Origin: Flavobacterium sp. N502540 | GTDB lineage: Bacteria; Bacteroidota; Bacteroidia; Flavobacteriales; Flavobacteriaceae | Length of the DNA: 64,000 bases | NCBI RefSeq assembly: GCF_025947365.1 | Contig: NZ_CP110012.1 | Coordinates: forward strand, 1,550,001-1,614,000 | Direction of reading: 5' to 3' | In this document: piece by piece, positions 9,325 to 16,801 of the stretch | Numbering within the stretch: position 1 is the first letter of the stretch | Layout: each line of letters begins with the position of its first letter | Program-made: the position numbers and the translations under genes | Notes under the pieces: generated by a model | The model's database searches: none | What the model was told of the DNA's origin: nothing | The model's input: the letters and a program-made list of their open reading frames with translations, nothing else

Positions 9325-9424
9325 AATTAAATTTGACAAATAGTGTTCCTGACGCAAAAAACTTTAATCTAACTTCAATTCAAGGTTTTGCAGCTATTTT
9401 AATCACATGGAATTGTTATCCGAT

Positions 9425-10339
9425 TTAACCTAAAAATGATTCATCAATCAGTTCTTTATTCATCGAAGCCCCGGCAAAAGATCCGGAAGAAACAGCCATA
9501 GCAACAGATCGCGCCTGAATATGACAATCACCACTGGCAAAAACTCCGGGAATTGTTGTTTTTTGAAATGCATCTACTTCCAACAAACCTTGTTCTGTTA
9601 ATTCGCACCCTAAAGCTTCCGGAAGTGGGCAATGCTGCTCAAAAGGCGCTCTGAAATAAATAGCTTTTACTTCAATTGCCGCCTGACTTTTGAAAATAAG
9701 CTGCTGAATATTTCCGTTTTCCTGTTTTACGCCAGCAATCTCATCTTCTATAACCTTAATTTTATGTTGCTGTAAAATTTGAGATTGCGCTGTGGTAAAA
9801 GTTGATTTTCCGTTCGTTAATATTCTTAAATCCTCTGTCCAGTTCGAAATTAGTTTTGCATATTCGAACCCCATATCACCATTAGCGATAATCGCTGTTT
9901 TTTCGTTTTTGACTTCATAGCCGTGACAATACGGACAATGCAATATTGAAATTCCCCAGCATTCCCTAAAACCATCAATTTTGGGTAGTAAATCTTTTAT
10001 TCCGGTTGCAAACAATAACTTTTTAGAAATGAACACTTTTCCGGATTCTGTTTTGATTTCAAATCCTTCTTTTGTTTTCATTGCCTGAATTGCTAATCCG
10101 TTATAAAAATGAACGGTATCGTAAAAATCGACCTGAATTAAGGCTTTCGCCGAAATAACTTCGGGTCTTTCACCATCCTGTGTGATAAAATTATGTGAAT
10201 AAGGCGTTTGTCGGTTACAAGGCAAACCACTGTCTATCACCAAAACCTGTCGCAAAGAACGCCCCAGACTCATTGCAGCCGAAAGCCCACTATAACTGCC
10301 GCCAATAATTATAACATCGTATTTATTGTTCTGTATCAC
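9425..10339 (-). CDS. Thioredoxin-reductase-like FAD-dependent oxidoreductase
   Basis: A 304-residue pyridine-nucleotide flavoprotein. It has an FAD-binding GGSYSGLSAAMSLGRSLR (about 13-30), the redox-active CPYC at 135-138 in HCPYCHGYEV, and a C-terminal GVFASGDCH FAD-contact motif. It resembles bacterial thioredoxin reductases, but the CPYCH sequence and the SGLPCNRQTPYSHNF stretch (Cys 41) mark the separate thioredoxin-reductase-like subgroup. It ends the merC-COG0523 operon, 12 bases after the GTPase gene. It may therefore serve thiol redox during zinc limitation. The substrate is not known. Confidence 0.88.
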   Translation of the reverse strand: MIQNNKYDVIIIGGSYSGLSAAMSLGRSLRQVLVIDSGLPCNRQTPYSHNFITQDGERPEVISAKALIQVDFYDTVHFYNGLAIQAMKTKEGFEIKTESGKVFISKKLLFATGIKDLLPKIDGFRECWGISILHCPYCHGYEVKNEKTAIIANGDMGFEYAKLISNWTEDLRILTNGKSTFTTAQSQILQQHKIKVIEDEIAGVKQENGNIQQLIFKSQAAIEVKAIYFRAPFEQHCPLPEALGCELTEQGLLEVDAFQKTTIPGVFASGDCHIQARSVAMAVSSGSFAGASMNKELIDESFLG

Positions 10340-10351
10340 TATATACTATTT

Positions 10352-11557
10352 TTAAGAAGTTCTTGGTATGGGAAATAGATCTTTCTTCGGGAAAAATCCG
10401 TCCTGATAATCTACAATCTCATCTGGCGTACAAAGGCACTTTTCAAGCTCTTCCAGAATTTCTGTTTCTTTTATTTTCTGACCAATAAAAACAAGTTCAT
10501 TGAGTCTGTCGCCGAAATTAGAAGTCCACCGTTCTTCTATAATATCCTGAAATTCAACAAAATTATTAAAGGTCATTCGTTCACTTAATGGCATGCTTGC
10601 CCACCAGACTCCGGCCCCTTCGGCTTTCATTGATCCACCGGCCTGACTCCAGTTTATGGCTTGTTCCGGTCGGGATGCCATCCACAGCAGTCCTTTACTT
10701 CGAATGATGCTGGCGGGAAAATCGGATGTAAAAAAATTCCACAATCGATTGGGATGAAAAGGCCTGGGATCCCGAAATACAAAAGAACTAATTCCGTATT
10801 CTTCTGTTTCAGGTGTATGAATACCTTCTAATTCCCGAATCCAACCCGCTGAATTCTCGGCTTCTTCATAATTGAATAATCCCGTGTTCATAATTTCGTT
10901 TGGATCTACTTTGCCTGAAACCGAAGTGATTATTTTCGCCACAGGATTCAGCTTTTGAATAGAAGCTCTCAAAAATTCTAATGATCTGATACTAACGAGA
11001 TCTGTTTTATTCAAAATGATAACATTAGCAAATTCTACCTGATCTACCAGAAGGTTGACGATCGTTCGATTGTCATTTTCAAGATCAGATAAGTTTTGCT
11101 CCCGCAGTGTTTTGGCCGAACCAAAATCTTTAAAAAAATTAAAACTATCTACAACAGTCACCATGGTATCGATGTAACTAAATCTGGACAAGTCAATATT
11201 TTCCTCTTCGTTCACAAAAGAGAAAGTCTGCGCTACCGGAATCGGTTCGCTGATACCTGTACTTTCGATAAGCAAATAATCAAACCTGCTTTCTTTGGCC
11301 AGTTTTTCAACTTCAAGCATTAAATCTTCCCGCAAGGTGCAACAAATACAGCCATTCGTCATTTCGACCAGTTTTTCTTCCGTTCTCGACAAGGTATACT
11401 CCTTCTTCACGAGCTGCGCGTCTATATTAACTTCACTCATGTCATTTACGATAACAGCAACTTTAAGGTTTTCTTTGTTGTGAAGAATATGATTGAGAAG
11501 CGTTGTCTTTCCTGCACCAAGAAATCCGCTTAAAACGGTTACGGGTAGTTTTTTCAT
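10352..11557 (-). CDS. COG0523 (CobW-like) GTP-binding metallochaperone
   Basis: A 401-residue G3E-family GTPase. The Walker A GFLGAGKT is at 11-18, the metal-binding CxCC signature (GCICC) at about 69-73, and the guanine-specificity NKTD follows. The C-terminal CobW domain ends around VFIGQKIKE. Members next to Fur/Zur regulators are usually zinc chaperones expressed in zinc starvation (YciC/ZigA type). The divergent Zur-like regulator and its boxes support that reading here. It is 2 bases from the merC-like gene upstream and 12 bases from the flavoprotein downstream, clearly one operon. Cobalamin involvement is unlikely, as no cob genes are near. Confidence 0.92.
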   Translation of the reverse strand: MKKLPVTVLSGFLGAGKTTLLNHILHNKENLKVAVIVNDMSEVNIDAQLVKKEYTLSRTEEKLVEMTNGCICCTLREDLMLEVEKLAKESRFDYLLIESTGISEPIPVAQTFSFVNEEENIDLSRFSYIDTMVTVVDSFNFFKDFGSAKTLREQNLSDLENDNRTIVNLLVDQVEFANVIILNKTDLVSIRSLEFLRASIQKLNPVAKIITSVSGKVDPNEIMNTGLFNYEEAENSAGWIRELEGIHTPETEEYGISSFVFRDPRPFHPNRLWNFFTSDFPASIIRSKGLLWMASRPEQAINWSQAGGSMKAEGAGVWWASMPLSERMTFNNFVEFQDIIEERWTSNFGDRLNELVFIGQKIKETEILEELEKCLCTPDEIVDYQDGFFPKKDLFPIPRTS

Positions 11558-11559
11558 TA

Positions 11560-11907
11560 CTAAATGTGTTTGTGGTTTTTATAATTTAGAAGATGTCCGA
11601 TAATCATTCCAATACCGCCAATAAGAATCAGATCCAAATGAACATCCAGTATCATTTCACTCAGAATACTGATCCAAATCAGAGATATCGATAAAATCAA
11701 AGTTATAGCGACTAAAAGACTTGATTTTTTAATAATTTTGAGGATTGCAATTAAACCTATTGAAGCAAAGGTCAAATCGATAAATGGATTATGACTAATG
11801 CCCAAAGGCAAAATAGTAAGTAGCGGAAATATCAGACAATGAACCAGACAAATGGCAGCACTTGAGATTCCTAATATATCGTAAAAAGGCGTCGTTGTTT
11901 TCTTCAT
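11560..11907 (-). CDS. MerC-domain small membrane protein
   Basis: A 115-residue inner-membrane protein with about four hydrophobic helices. The MerC-type Cys pair is in the first helix ([20 protein letters not shown], Cys 20 and Cys 24). MerC carries mercuric ions in mer operons, but no merA, merT or merP is here. In Bacteroidota such proteins commonly sit beside Fur-family genes, which fits zinc or another soft metal better than mercury. It is first in the operon with the COG0523 GTPase and flavoprotein, and its promoter is covered by two TGCAA-N5-TTGCA sites. Confidence 0.85.
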   Translation of the reverse strand: MKKTTTPFYDILGISSAAICLVHCLIFPLLTILPLGISHNPFIDLTFASIGLIAILKIIKKSSLLVAITLILSISLIWISILSEMILDVHLDLILIGGIGMIIGHLLNYKNHKHI

Positions 11908-11924
11908 TTTCAGTACATTTGCTT

Positions 11925-11943
11925 AATGCAATTATGTTGCAAA
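11925..11943. promoter_or_regulatory. Zur-type operator, copy 1
   Basis: TGCAA-TTATG-TTGCA at 11927-11941 overlaps the minus-strand -7 element of the merC-like gene. It shares both five-base half-sites and spacing with the perfect palindrome at 11961-11979. Confidence 0.65.
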
Positions 11944-11947
11944 TATA
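11940..11947 (-). promoter_or_regulatory. -7 promoter element for the merC-COG0523 operon
   Basis: Minus-strand TATATTTG is an exact TAnnTTTG match, 33 bases from the ATG at 11907. A TTG at 11965-11967, with 17-base spacing, fits the -33 element and lies inside operator copy 2. Confidence 0.65.
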
Positions 11948-11960
11948 GAATTTTATTTTT

Positions 11961-11979
11961 AATGCAACATTGTTGCATT
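11961..11979. promoter_or_regulatory. Zur-type operator, copy 2 (perfect 9-1-9 palindrome)
   Basis: AATGCAACATTGTTGCATT is a perfect palindrome around one central base. It lies between the divergent merC-like and Fur-family genes, 22 bases before the regulator start at 12001, so it may serve both directions and autoregulation. Confidence 0.75.
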
Positions 11980-12000
11980 ATTTTTTTTAATGCTCTAAAA

Positions 12001-12393
12001 ATGAAAACAACAAGAAATACAGCAGCAAAGACAGCGGTTCTAGAGATTTTTGACAAATCTAAAACCGCCCTGTCTCATACCGAAATTCACAAACAGATTG
12101 ATGATTTGTGCGATCGTGTGACCGTTTACAGAATATTAGACCGGTTAGTAAATGAAGATATCGTTCATAAAATTGTGAATCTTGACGGTACCGTAAAGTA
12201 TGCCAAATGCCATCATCATGCTCAAAGAGTACACATTCACAATCACGCTCATTTTAGCTGTGAAAAATGTCTCGAGGTCACTTGTCTTGAAAATGTAAAA
12301 CCGAGCTATATTATTCCACACAATTATAAAGTAAATGAGATAAACTTCACCTTGTCAGGATTGTGTCCGAATTGTTTGAATTCAAACAATTAA
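12001..12393 (+). CDS. Fur-family metal-dependent repressor, probably Zur-like
   Basis: A 130-residue regulator with an N-terminal winged helix (DRVTVYRILDRLVNEDIV, about 38-55). The C-terminal metal region has CEKC, a His-rich HHHAQRVHIHNHAHF stretch, and a terminal CPNC structural zinc pair. I choose ATG 12001, which gives the usual Fur N-terminus. Longer frames (from 11926 or 11962) would run through the operator palindrome. It is divergent from the merC-COG0523 operon, and an Nramp gene follows. Zinc sensing is inferred from the COG0523 partner and operator shape; iron or peroxide sensing cannot be excluded by sequence. Confidence 0.9.
   Translation: MKTTRNTAAKTAVLEIFDKSKTALSHTEIHKQIDDLCDRVTVYRILDRLVNEDIVHKIVNLDGTVKYAKCHHHAQRVHIHNHAHFSCEKCLEVTCLENVKPSYIIPHNYKVNEINFTLSGLCPNCLNSNN
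12371..12390. repeat. Perfect 20-bp palindrome at the end of the Fur-family gene
   Basis: ATTGTTTGAATTCAAACAAT, a ten-base stem with no loop, covers the last codons (NCLNSNN) just before the stop. It may be a weak terminator or another binding site for regulators of the Nramp gene; its role is not clear. Confidence 0.6.
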
Positions 12394-12395
12394 GA

Positions 12396-12411
12396 TTTAG
12401 ACTTGTCTAAA
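12396..12411. promoter_or_regulatory. DtxR/MntR-type operator before the Nramp gene
   Basis: TTTAGACTTGTCTAAA, a perfect 7-2-7 inverted repeat, starts 3 bases after the Fur-family stop and 72 bases before the Nramp start. A DtxR-family gene follows the transporter, and a near copy of the site lies before the TonB receptor gene. It sits upstream of the likely -33 element rather than over the promoter. Confidence 0.6.
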
Positions 12412-12440
12412 AATATTGTTGTGCAGATATAATTTATCCC

Positions 12441-12448
12441 TATATTTG
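12441..12448 (+). promoter_or_regulatory. -7 promoter element for the Nramp gene
   Basis: TATATTTG matches TAnnTTTG exactly, 20 bases before the ATG at 12468. A TTGTTG around 12416-12421 provides a possible -33 element with about 19 bases between. Confidence 0.65.
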
Positions 12449-12467
12449 TTCAAACAACATTTTTACA

Positions 12468-14339
12468 ATGACCAAATCTTTAGAAGAAGTACACCAATCG
12501 GTTGCTACACAACATAAAAAAACAGGATTTAGAAAAATATTAGCCTTTTTAGGACCGGCTTACCTGGTAAGTGTCGGTTATATGGACCCGGGAAACTGGG
12601 CAACAGATATTGCCGGCGGAAGTCAGTTTGGGTATTCTTTACTTTGGGTTTTACTGATGAGTAATTTGATGGCGTTGCTGCTTCAGAGTTTAAGTGCAAG
12701 GCTTGGAATTGTGACCCAACGTGATTTGGCACAGGCATCGCGAGAGACTTACTCCAGATCTATCAATTACATTTTATACTTTTTAGCTGAAATTGCTATT
12801 GCCGCCTGTGACCTTGCCGAAGTTCTGGGAATGGCGATCGGAATTAATCTTTTATTTGACATACCGTTAATCGAGGGGGTTTTAATTACCGTATTGGATA
12901 CTTTCTTATTGTTATTCCTGATTAACAAAGGAATTCGAAAAATGGAGGCTTTTATTATTGTATTGGTGGCTATCATTGGATTCTCCTTTATATTCGAAAT
13001 GATTTTTGCAGAACCTGAACTGGATAAAGTTATTTACGGTCTGGTTCCTTCAATTCCAAGTTCTGCCGCTTTGTACATTGCCATCGGAATTATTGGTGCC
13101 ACGGTGATGCCTCACAATTTGTATTTACATTCATCACTTGTACAAACCCGAAAATTCGACAGGACTCCGGCCGGAATCAAGCAGGCATTGAAATACAACT
13201 TTATAGATTCGACTATCGCCTTAAACCTGGCCTTTTTTGTAAATGCTGCCATTCTAATCCTTGCAGCTGCTACCTTTTACAAAAACGGAATGTTTGAAGT
13301 GGCTGAAATTCAGGATGCGCATCAATTTCTCGAACCTTTACTGGGAACTAAATGGGCGCCTATTTTATTTGCGGTGGCTTTAATTGCTGCGGGGCAAAGC
13401 TCAACTGTAACAGGAACTTTAGCCGGTCAGATTGTAATGGAAGGTTACCTGAATTTACGCATCCAGCCTTGGGTACGAAGAATTTTAACACGATTGATTG
13501 CCATCGTACCTGCCGTAGTAGTCATTTTAATTTATGGCGAAAGCGTAACAGGGAAATTATTAATTCTAAGTCAGGTTATTTTGAGTTTACAACTTGGTTT
13601 CGCGATTATTCCGCTGATTCATTTCGTGAGCGATAAAACCAAAATGAAAGGTTTTCATATTTCAAGAACGACACAGGTAGCCGCATGGGTTATTGCTTCG
13701 ATTATCGTAACTCTGAATGCAAAGCTGGTGTATGACGAAATCACTTCGTGGCTGCAAAACTCTGATAACCCAACCGTTCTCTGGTTGACAGTGGTTCCGC
13801 TTGCTTTTGGATTTCTGGCTTTATTACTTTACATTATTTTCAAACCTTTTGTCACTAGAATAAAGTCAAATATCGAGAATCATTCTCCACATCATTTAAA
13901 ATTGGTCTATACGCCAAAAGAAAGTTATGGCAAGAAAAATATAGCCATTACAGTCGATTTTTCTAAGGCCGATGAAGCTGCACTAAACAATGCCTTTGAA
14001 CTGGGCGGAATCGACGCGCAATACACCTTAATTCACATCGTTGAAACTGTTGGAGCTTTGATGTATGGAGGCAATGTCGACGATCATGAAACAACTATCG
14101 ACGAAAAGCTATTATTAGAATACAAAGAGATGCTGTCTTTAAAAGGTTTCAAAATCGAAACGGAACTTGGCTTTGGAAAACCCAACAGTGTTATTCCGGA
14201 AATCATCAATCTTGGTAATTTTGACATTTTAGTAATGGGAACCCATGGCCACACCGGACTAAAAGATATTTTGTTTGGCACAACGGTAGACAAATTGAGA
14301 CACAAAATTTCTATACCTTTGCTAATTGTTAAAAAATAG
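12468..14339 (+). CDS. mntH: Nramp-family Mn/Fe transporter fused to a universal stress domain
   Basis: A 623-residue inner-membrane importer of manganese or ferrous ions. The Nramp metal-site motifs are present: DPGN at 40-43 (helix 1) and MPH at 214-216 (helix 6, ATVMPHNLYLHSS). After about 11 helices the chain continues from about 485 into a cytoplasmic UspA domain (KNIAITVDFSKADEAAL, then the nucleotide-loop-like GTHGHTGLKDILFG, ending IPLLIVKK). Ordinary MntH is about 410-450 residues, so the Usp part is an added C-terminal module. A DtxR-family regulator gene follows and a palindromic operator precedes. ATP or another nucleotide may gate transport; that is inference. Confidence 0.93.
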   Translation: MTKSLEEVHQSVATQHKKTGFRKILAFLGPAYLVSVGYMDPGNWATDIAGGSQFGYSLLWVLLMSNLMALLLQSLSARLGIVTQRDLAQASRETYSRSINYILYFLAEIAIAACDLAEVLGMAIGINLLFDIPLIEGVLITVLDTFLLLFLINKGIRKMEAFIIVLVAIIGFSFIFEMIFAEPELDKVIYGLVPSIPSSAALYIAIGIIGATVMPHNLYLHSSLVQTRKFDRTPAGIKQALKYNFIDSTIALNLAFFVNAAILILAAATFYKNGMFEVAEIQDAHQFLEPLLGTKWAPILFAVALIAAGQSSTVTGTLAGQIVMEGYLNLRIQPWVRRILTRLIAIVPAVVVILIYGESVTGKLLILSQVILSLQLGFAIIPLIHFVSDKTKMKGFHISRTTQVAAWVIASIIVTLNAKLVYDEITSWLQNSDNPTVLWLTVVPLAFGFLALLLYIIFKPFVTRIKSNIENHSPHHLKLVYTPKESYGKKNIAITVDFSKADEAALNNAFELGGIDAQYTLIHIVETVGALMYGGNVDDHETTIDEKLLLEYKEMLSLKGFKIETELGFGKPNSVIPEIINLGNFDILVMGTHGHTGLKDILFGTTVDKLRHKISIPLLIVKK

Positions 14340-14349
14340 TTCTTTTTAA

Positions 14350-14430
14350 AAGGAACAAAGGTTCAGAGCCGCAAAGGGACAAAGCTTTTAAAACTATGAA
14401 CCTTTATCCCTTTGTAACTTTGAACCTCAA
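14350..14430. repeat. Intergenic inverted repeat of AAGGTTCAnAG words
   Basis: Left words (AAAGGTTCAGAGCCGCAAAG, GGGACAAAG) are mirrored on the right (CTTTATCCCTTTG, TAACTTTGAACCT), giving an imperfect long hairpin between the Nramp and DtxR-family genes. The vocabulary is that of 3664-3850. Confidence 0.7.
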
Positions 14431-14441
14431 AAAATAAAAAA

Positions 14442-15095
14442 ATGACTTTTTCAGAAGAAAACTATCTTAAATCCATATACCACCTTACGGCTTCAAACGA
14501 TGCTGAAGTGAGCACTAATGCCATTGCCGAAATGATGGAAACTAAAGCTTCATCAGTTACCGATATGCTTAAAAAATTGTCGGAGAAAGATTTAGTCAAC
14601 TACAAAAAGTATCAGGGTGTTTCGCTGACGGAGAATGGAAAACTGGCCGCCAAAATGATTGTTAGAAAACATCGCTTATGGGAAGTCTTTTTAGTAGAAA
14701 AACTCAACTTTTCCTGGGATGAAGTTCATGATATTGCCGAACAGCTGGAACACATCAAATCCGAGCAACTCATTAATCGTCTGGATGACTTTTTGGGAAA
14801 TCCGACCGAAGATCCGCATGGAGACCCGATTCCCGATGCCAACGGACGGATTGTTAAAATCGAAAAACAATTGCTTTCAGAATTAACAGAATATCAAACC
14901 GGGGTTTGTGTGGGTGTAAAAGATACTTCCTCAGAGTTTTTAAAGTATCTGGACAAACAAGGAATTGCTTTGGGTTCTAAGATTGATCTTTTATCGAAAG
15001 AATCATTTGATCTGTCTGTCAAAATTAAAGTAGACGGAAAAGAACTGTCTATTTCGAATAAAATTGCGTCTAACTTGTTTGTCAAGCTGGTTTAG
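14442..15095 (+). CDS. DtxR/MntR-family metal-dependent transcriptional regulator
   Basis: A 217-residue repressor. It has an N-terminal winged helix (EENYLKSIYHL, STNAIAEMMETKASSVTDMLKKL, about 5-45), the dimerisation and metal-binding helices (RKHRLWEVFLVEKLNFSWDE, then AEQLEHI), a GNPTEDPHGDPIPD loop, and a C-terminal FeoA/SH3-like domain from about 145. It is downstream of the Nramp transporter and probably controls it in response to Mn or Fe. The palindrome at 12396-12411 and its relative at 9309-9324 are its best candidate sites. The SH3-like domain favours the DtxR/IdeR architecture over short MntR. Confidence 0.92.
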   Translation: MTFSEENYLKSIYHLTASNDAEVSTNAIAEMMETKASSVTDMLKKLSEKDLVNYKKYQGVSLTENGKLAAKMIVRKHRLWEVFLVEKLNFSWDEVHDIAEQLEHIKSEQLINRLDDFLGNPTEDPHGDPIPDANGRIVKIEKQLLSELTEYQTGVCVGVKDTSSEFLKYLDKQGIALGSKIDLLSKESFDLSVKIKVDGKELSISNKIASNLFVKLV

Positions 15096-15144
15096 AGGTT
15101 TGTTATTCGTTAATGGATAAAGATTTTTTTAGATCTCCATAAAT

Positions 15145-15420
15145 GAGCCGAGCCTACGGCTCTCAATCTTGTGGGAATTTATCATTTGGACGGATTAAAA
15201 TCCGTCCCTACAAAATTAAAGAACGAGCCTATGGCTCTCTTTTAATCATAGCTTCAGAAAACTTCAGAGAAATGGCAAATGATGTCGCAATAGATTTTAA
15301 TTCGATAATCTGGAAACACACCATACCATTAAAGTTCAAAAGGAACGGAACATATTGTAGCAACGGATTTTAATCCGTTTACCCAAAAAATGCAAAAACA
15401 CAATAGAGTTCCATCGGAAC
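15145..15420. repeat. Cluster of REP-like short hairpins
   Basis: This stretch, most of a 383-base spacer without a gene, holds compact palindromes. They are GAGCC-TAC-GGCTC (15150-15162), GGACGGATT-AA-AATCCGTCC (15188-15207), GAGCC-TAT-GGCTC (15225-15237), AACGGATT-TT-AATCCGTT (15362-15379) and GTTCC-ATC-GGAAC (15408-15420). The 5-3-5 shape equals that of the REPs beside the transposase at 27866. A short open frame here follows the repeats and is not credible as a gene. Confidence 0.75.
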
Positions 15421-15478
15421 GAGGCCTTTGCTTCAAACCATTTCTCTACAAAATAACCGTAACGATAAATAGTATCCT

Positions 15479-15877
15479 TTAAACAATCCCTTTCTCGATC
15501 ATTTCCAGCATTACCGGAGAAGCGTTTTTAAACGTTGGCGGCTGTTCGATAATACTTCCTGCATTCTTCTTGTTCACCTTAAACGTCAAGTCATTATCTG
15601 TGGTAAACAATAAGGCTGTTAAAAATGGATTTTTAATATAAGTTCCTAATACCAATAGCGCTTCGTCTAAGGTATGAACGCTTTCAATTTCTTCCGTTTT
15701 ATAACGAGTTGTTAAAGAAATAGAGAAGGTATTATCTTCATTCAAAACCAAGCGAAAATAGATGTTTTTAATCTCGGTATCGCCCATTGTTTTAGCCAAA
15801 GTCAATTTTGCGAAAGTTCCCGCCTGGATGCTTTCTTTAACTCGTTCACAAAAAAGGGCAAATATTGGTTCGTACAT
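15479..15877 (-). CDS. Conserved-looking protein of unknown function (132 aa)
   Basis: Not firmly recognised. It is a soluble protein with no signal peptide or membrane helix, starting MYEPIFALFCERVKESIQ and ending MLEMIEKGIV. The pattern of alternating strands (IKNIYFRLVLN, TFSISLTTRYKT, DLTFKVNKKNAG) resembles, to my recollection, the N-terminal segment found ahead of the catalytic domain in some Bacteroidota SAM-dependent methyltransferases. That domain is absent here. It might be a stand-alone version or a remnant cut off near the REP cluster downstream. Codon use looks normal. Confidence 0.65.
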   Translation of the reverse strand: MYEPIFALFCERVKESIQAGTFAKLTLAKTMGDTEIKNIYFRLVLNEDNTFSISLTTRYKTEEIESVHTLDEALLVLGTYIKNPFLTALLFTTDNDLTFKVNKKNAGSIIEQPPTFKNASPVMLEMIEKGIV

Positions 15878-15908
15878 TTTTTTAAGGTTCTAAGGTTCTA
15901 AGTCTTTT

Positions 15909-15997
15909 ACCGCTAAGATCGCTAAGATTTACACAAAGGACACAAGAAAAATTAAAAACTTGGCGAACCTTGCGTAAATCCTTGCGGTCTTAGCGGT
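15909..15997. repeat. Intergenic imperfect inverted repeat (ACCGCTAAGA... type)
   Basis: ACCGCTAAGATCGCTAAGAT with following TTTACACAAAGG (from 15909) pairs imperfectly with CCTTGCGTAAATCCTTGCGG followed by TCTTAGCGGT (15968-15997). It fills the spacer between the 132-residue protein and the enoyl-CoA hydratase gene. Confidence 0.75.
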
Positions 15998-16008
15998 TAT
16001 GAAAAAAT

Positions 16009-16791
16009 TTATTTTCCGGTAAATTCAGCTTTACGTTTTTCTAAAAATGCCGTTGTTCCTTCCTTGAAATCCTGAGTTCCGAAACATTTCCCGAATGATT
16101 TGATCTCGGTGTCAAAACCATTTTTACCATCGGTATAGTTCGCATTGATCGCTTTTATGGCTTTAGCGATTGCAAATGGTGCATTTTTAATAATTTTTTG
16201 AGCGATTCCGGTAGTAAAATCCAAAAGCTCTGCTTGTGGCACTACATGATTCACTAAACCGTATTGTTTGGCCTCTTCGGCACCAATCATAGCAGCGGTC
16301 ATAATCATTTCCATCGCACGGCCTTTCCCTACTAATTGTGGCAAACGCTGCGTTCCTCCGTAACCCGGAATCAATCCTAAAGTTACTTCCGGCAAGCCCA
16401 TTTTAGCATTGTCTGAGGCTACTCTGAAATGACAAGACATGGCCAATTCCAATCCACCGCCAAGAGCAAAACCATTTACAGCCGCAATTACAGGTTTTTT
16501 CAAACCCTCAATAAGATCAAATAAAGTTTCCTGTCCTTCTGCCGCCAATTGCGCTCCTTCGATGATGGTATAATTGGCGAATTCCGAAATATCAGCTCCG
16601 GCTACAAATGCCTTCTCCCCACTTCCGGTGATAATGATAACACGAACATCATCATTTTTACCCAACAACTTCACTGCTTTACTTAAATCACTTATTGTAG
16701 CTTTGTTTAACGCATTTAATTTGGTAGGTCTATTGATGGTTACGGTCGCAATTCTTTCTTCGATTGAGATTAAAATATTTTCGTAGTTCAT
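16009..16791 (-). CDS. Enoyl-CoA hydratase/isomerase family protein
   Basis: A 260-residue crotonase-fold enzyme. It probably adds water to trans-2-enoyl-CoA in fatty-acid or amino-acid degradation. The oxyanion-hole segments are AFVAGADISEFA (about 62-73) and AVNGFALGGGLELAMSCHFR (about 104-123). The catalytic Glu region is in GLPEVTLGLIPGYGGTQRL (about 132-150). It ends EKRKAEFTGK as in short-chain hydratases. It is 11 bases downstream of the histidine-kinase gene, probably in the same transcript, but a functional tie is not evident. 3-hydroxybutyryl-CoA dehydratase is the closest alternative within the family. Confidence 0.92.
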   Translation of the reverse strand: MNYENILISIEERIATVTINRPTKLNALNKATISDLSKAVKLLGKNDDVRVIIITGSGEKAFVAGADISEFANYTIIEGAQLAAEGQETLFDLIEGLKKPVIAAVNGFALGGGLELAMSCHFRVASDNAKMGLPEVTLGLIPGYGGTQRLPQLVGKGRAMEMIMTAAMIGAEEAKQYGLVNHVVPQAELLDFTTGIAQKIIKNAPFAIAKAIKAINANYTDGKNGFDTEIKSFGKCFGTQDFKEGTTAFLEKRKAEFTGK

Positions 16792-16801
16792 GATGCTAAT
16801 T

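Noticed and set aside
9294..9424. Cobalamin riboswitch before the TonB receptor gene
   Set aside because: Spacer is only 131 bases and AT-rich, with no B12-box-like or paired conserved elements seen.
11560..11907. Mercury resistance operon
   Set aside because: Only a MerC-domain protein is present; merA, merT, merP and a MerR regulator are absent.
15143..15373. 76-residue plus-strand open frame
   Set aside because: It runs through the REP-like hairpins and its protein is low-complexity translation of them.
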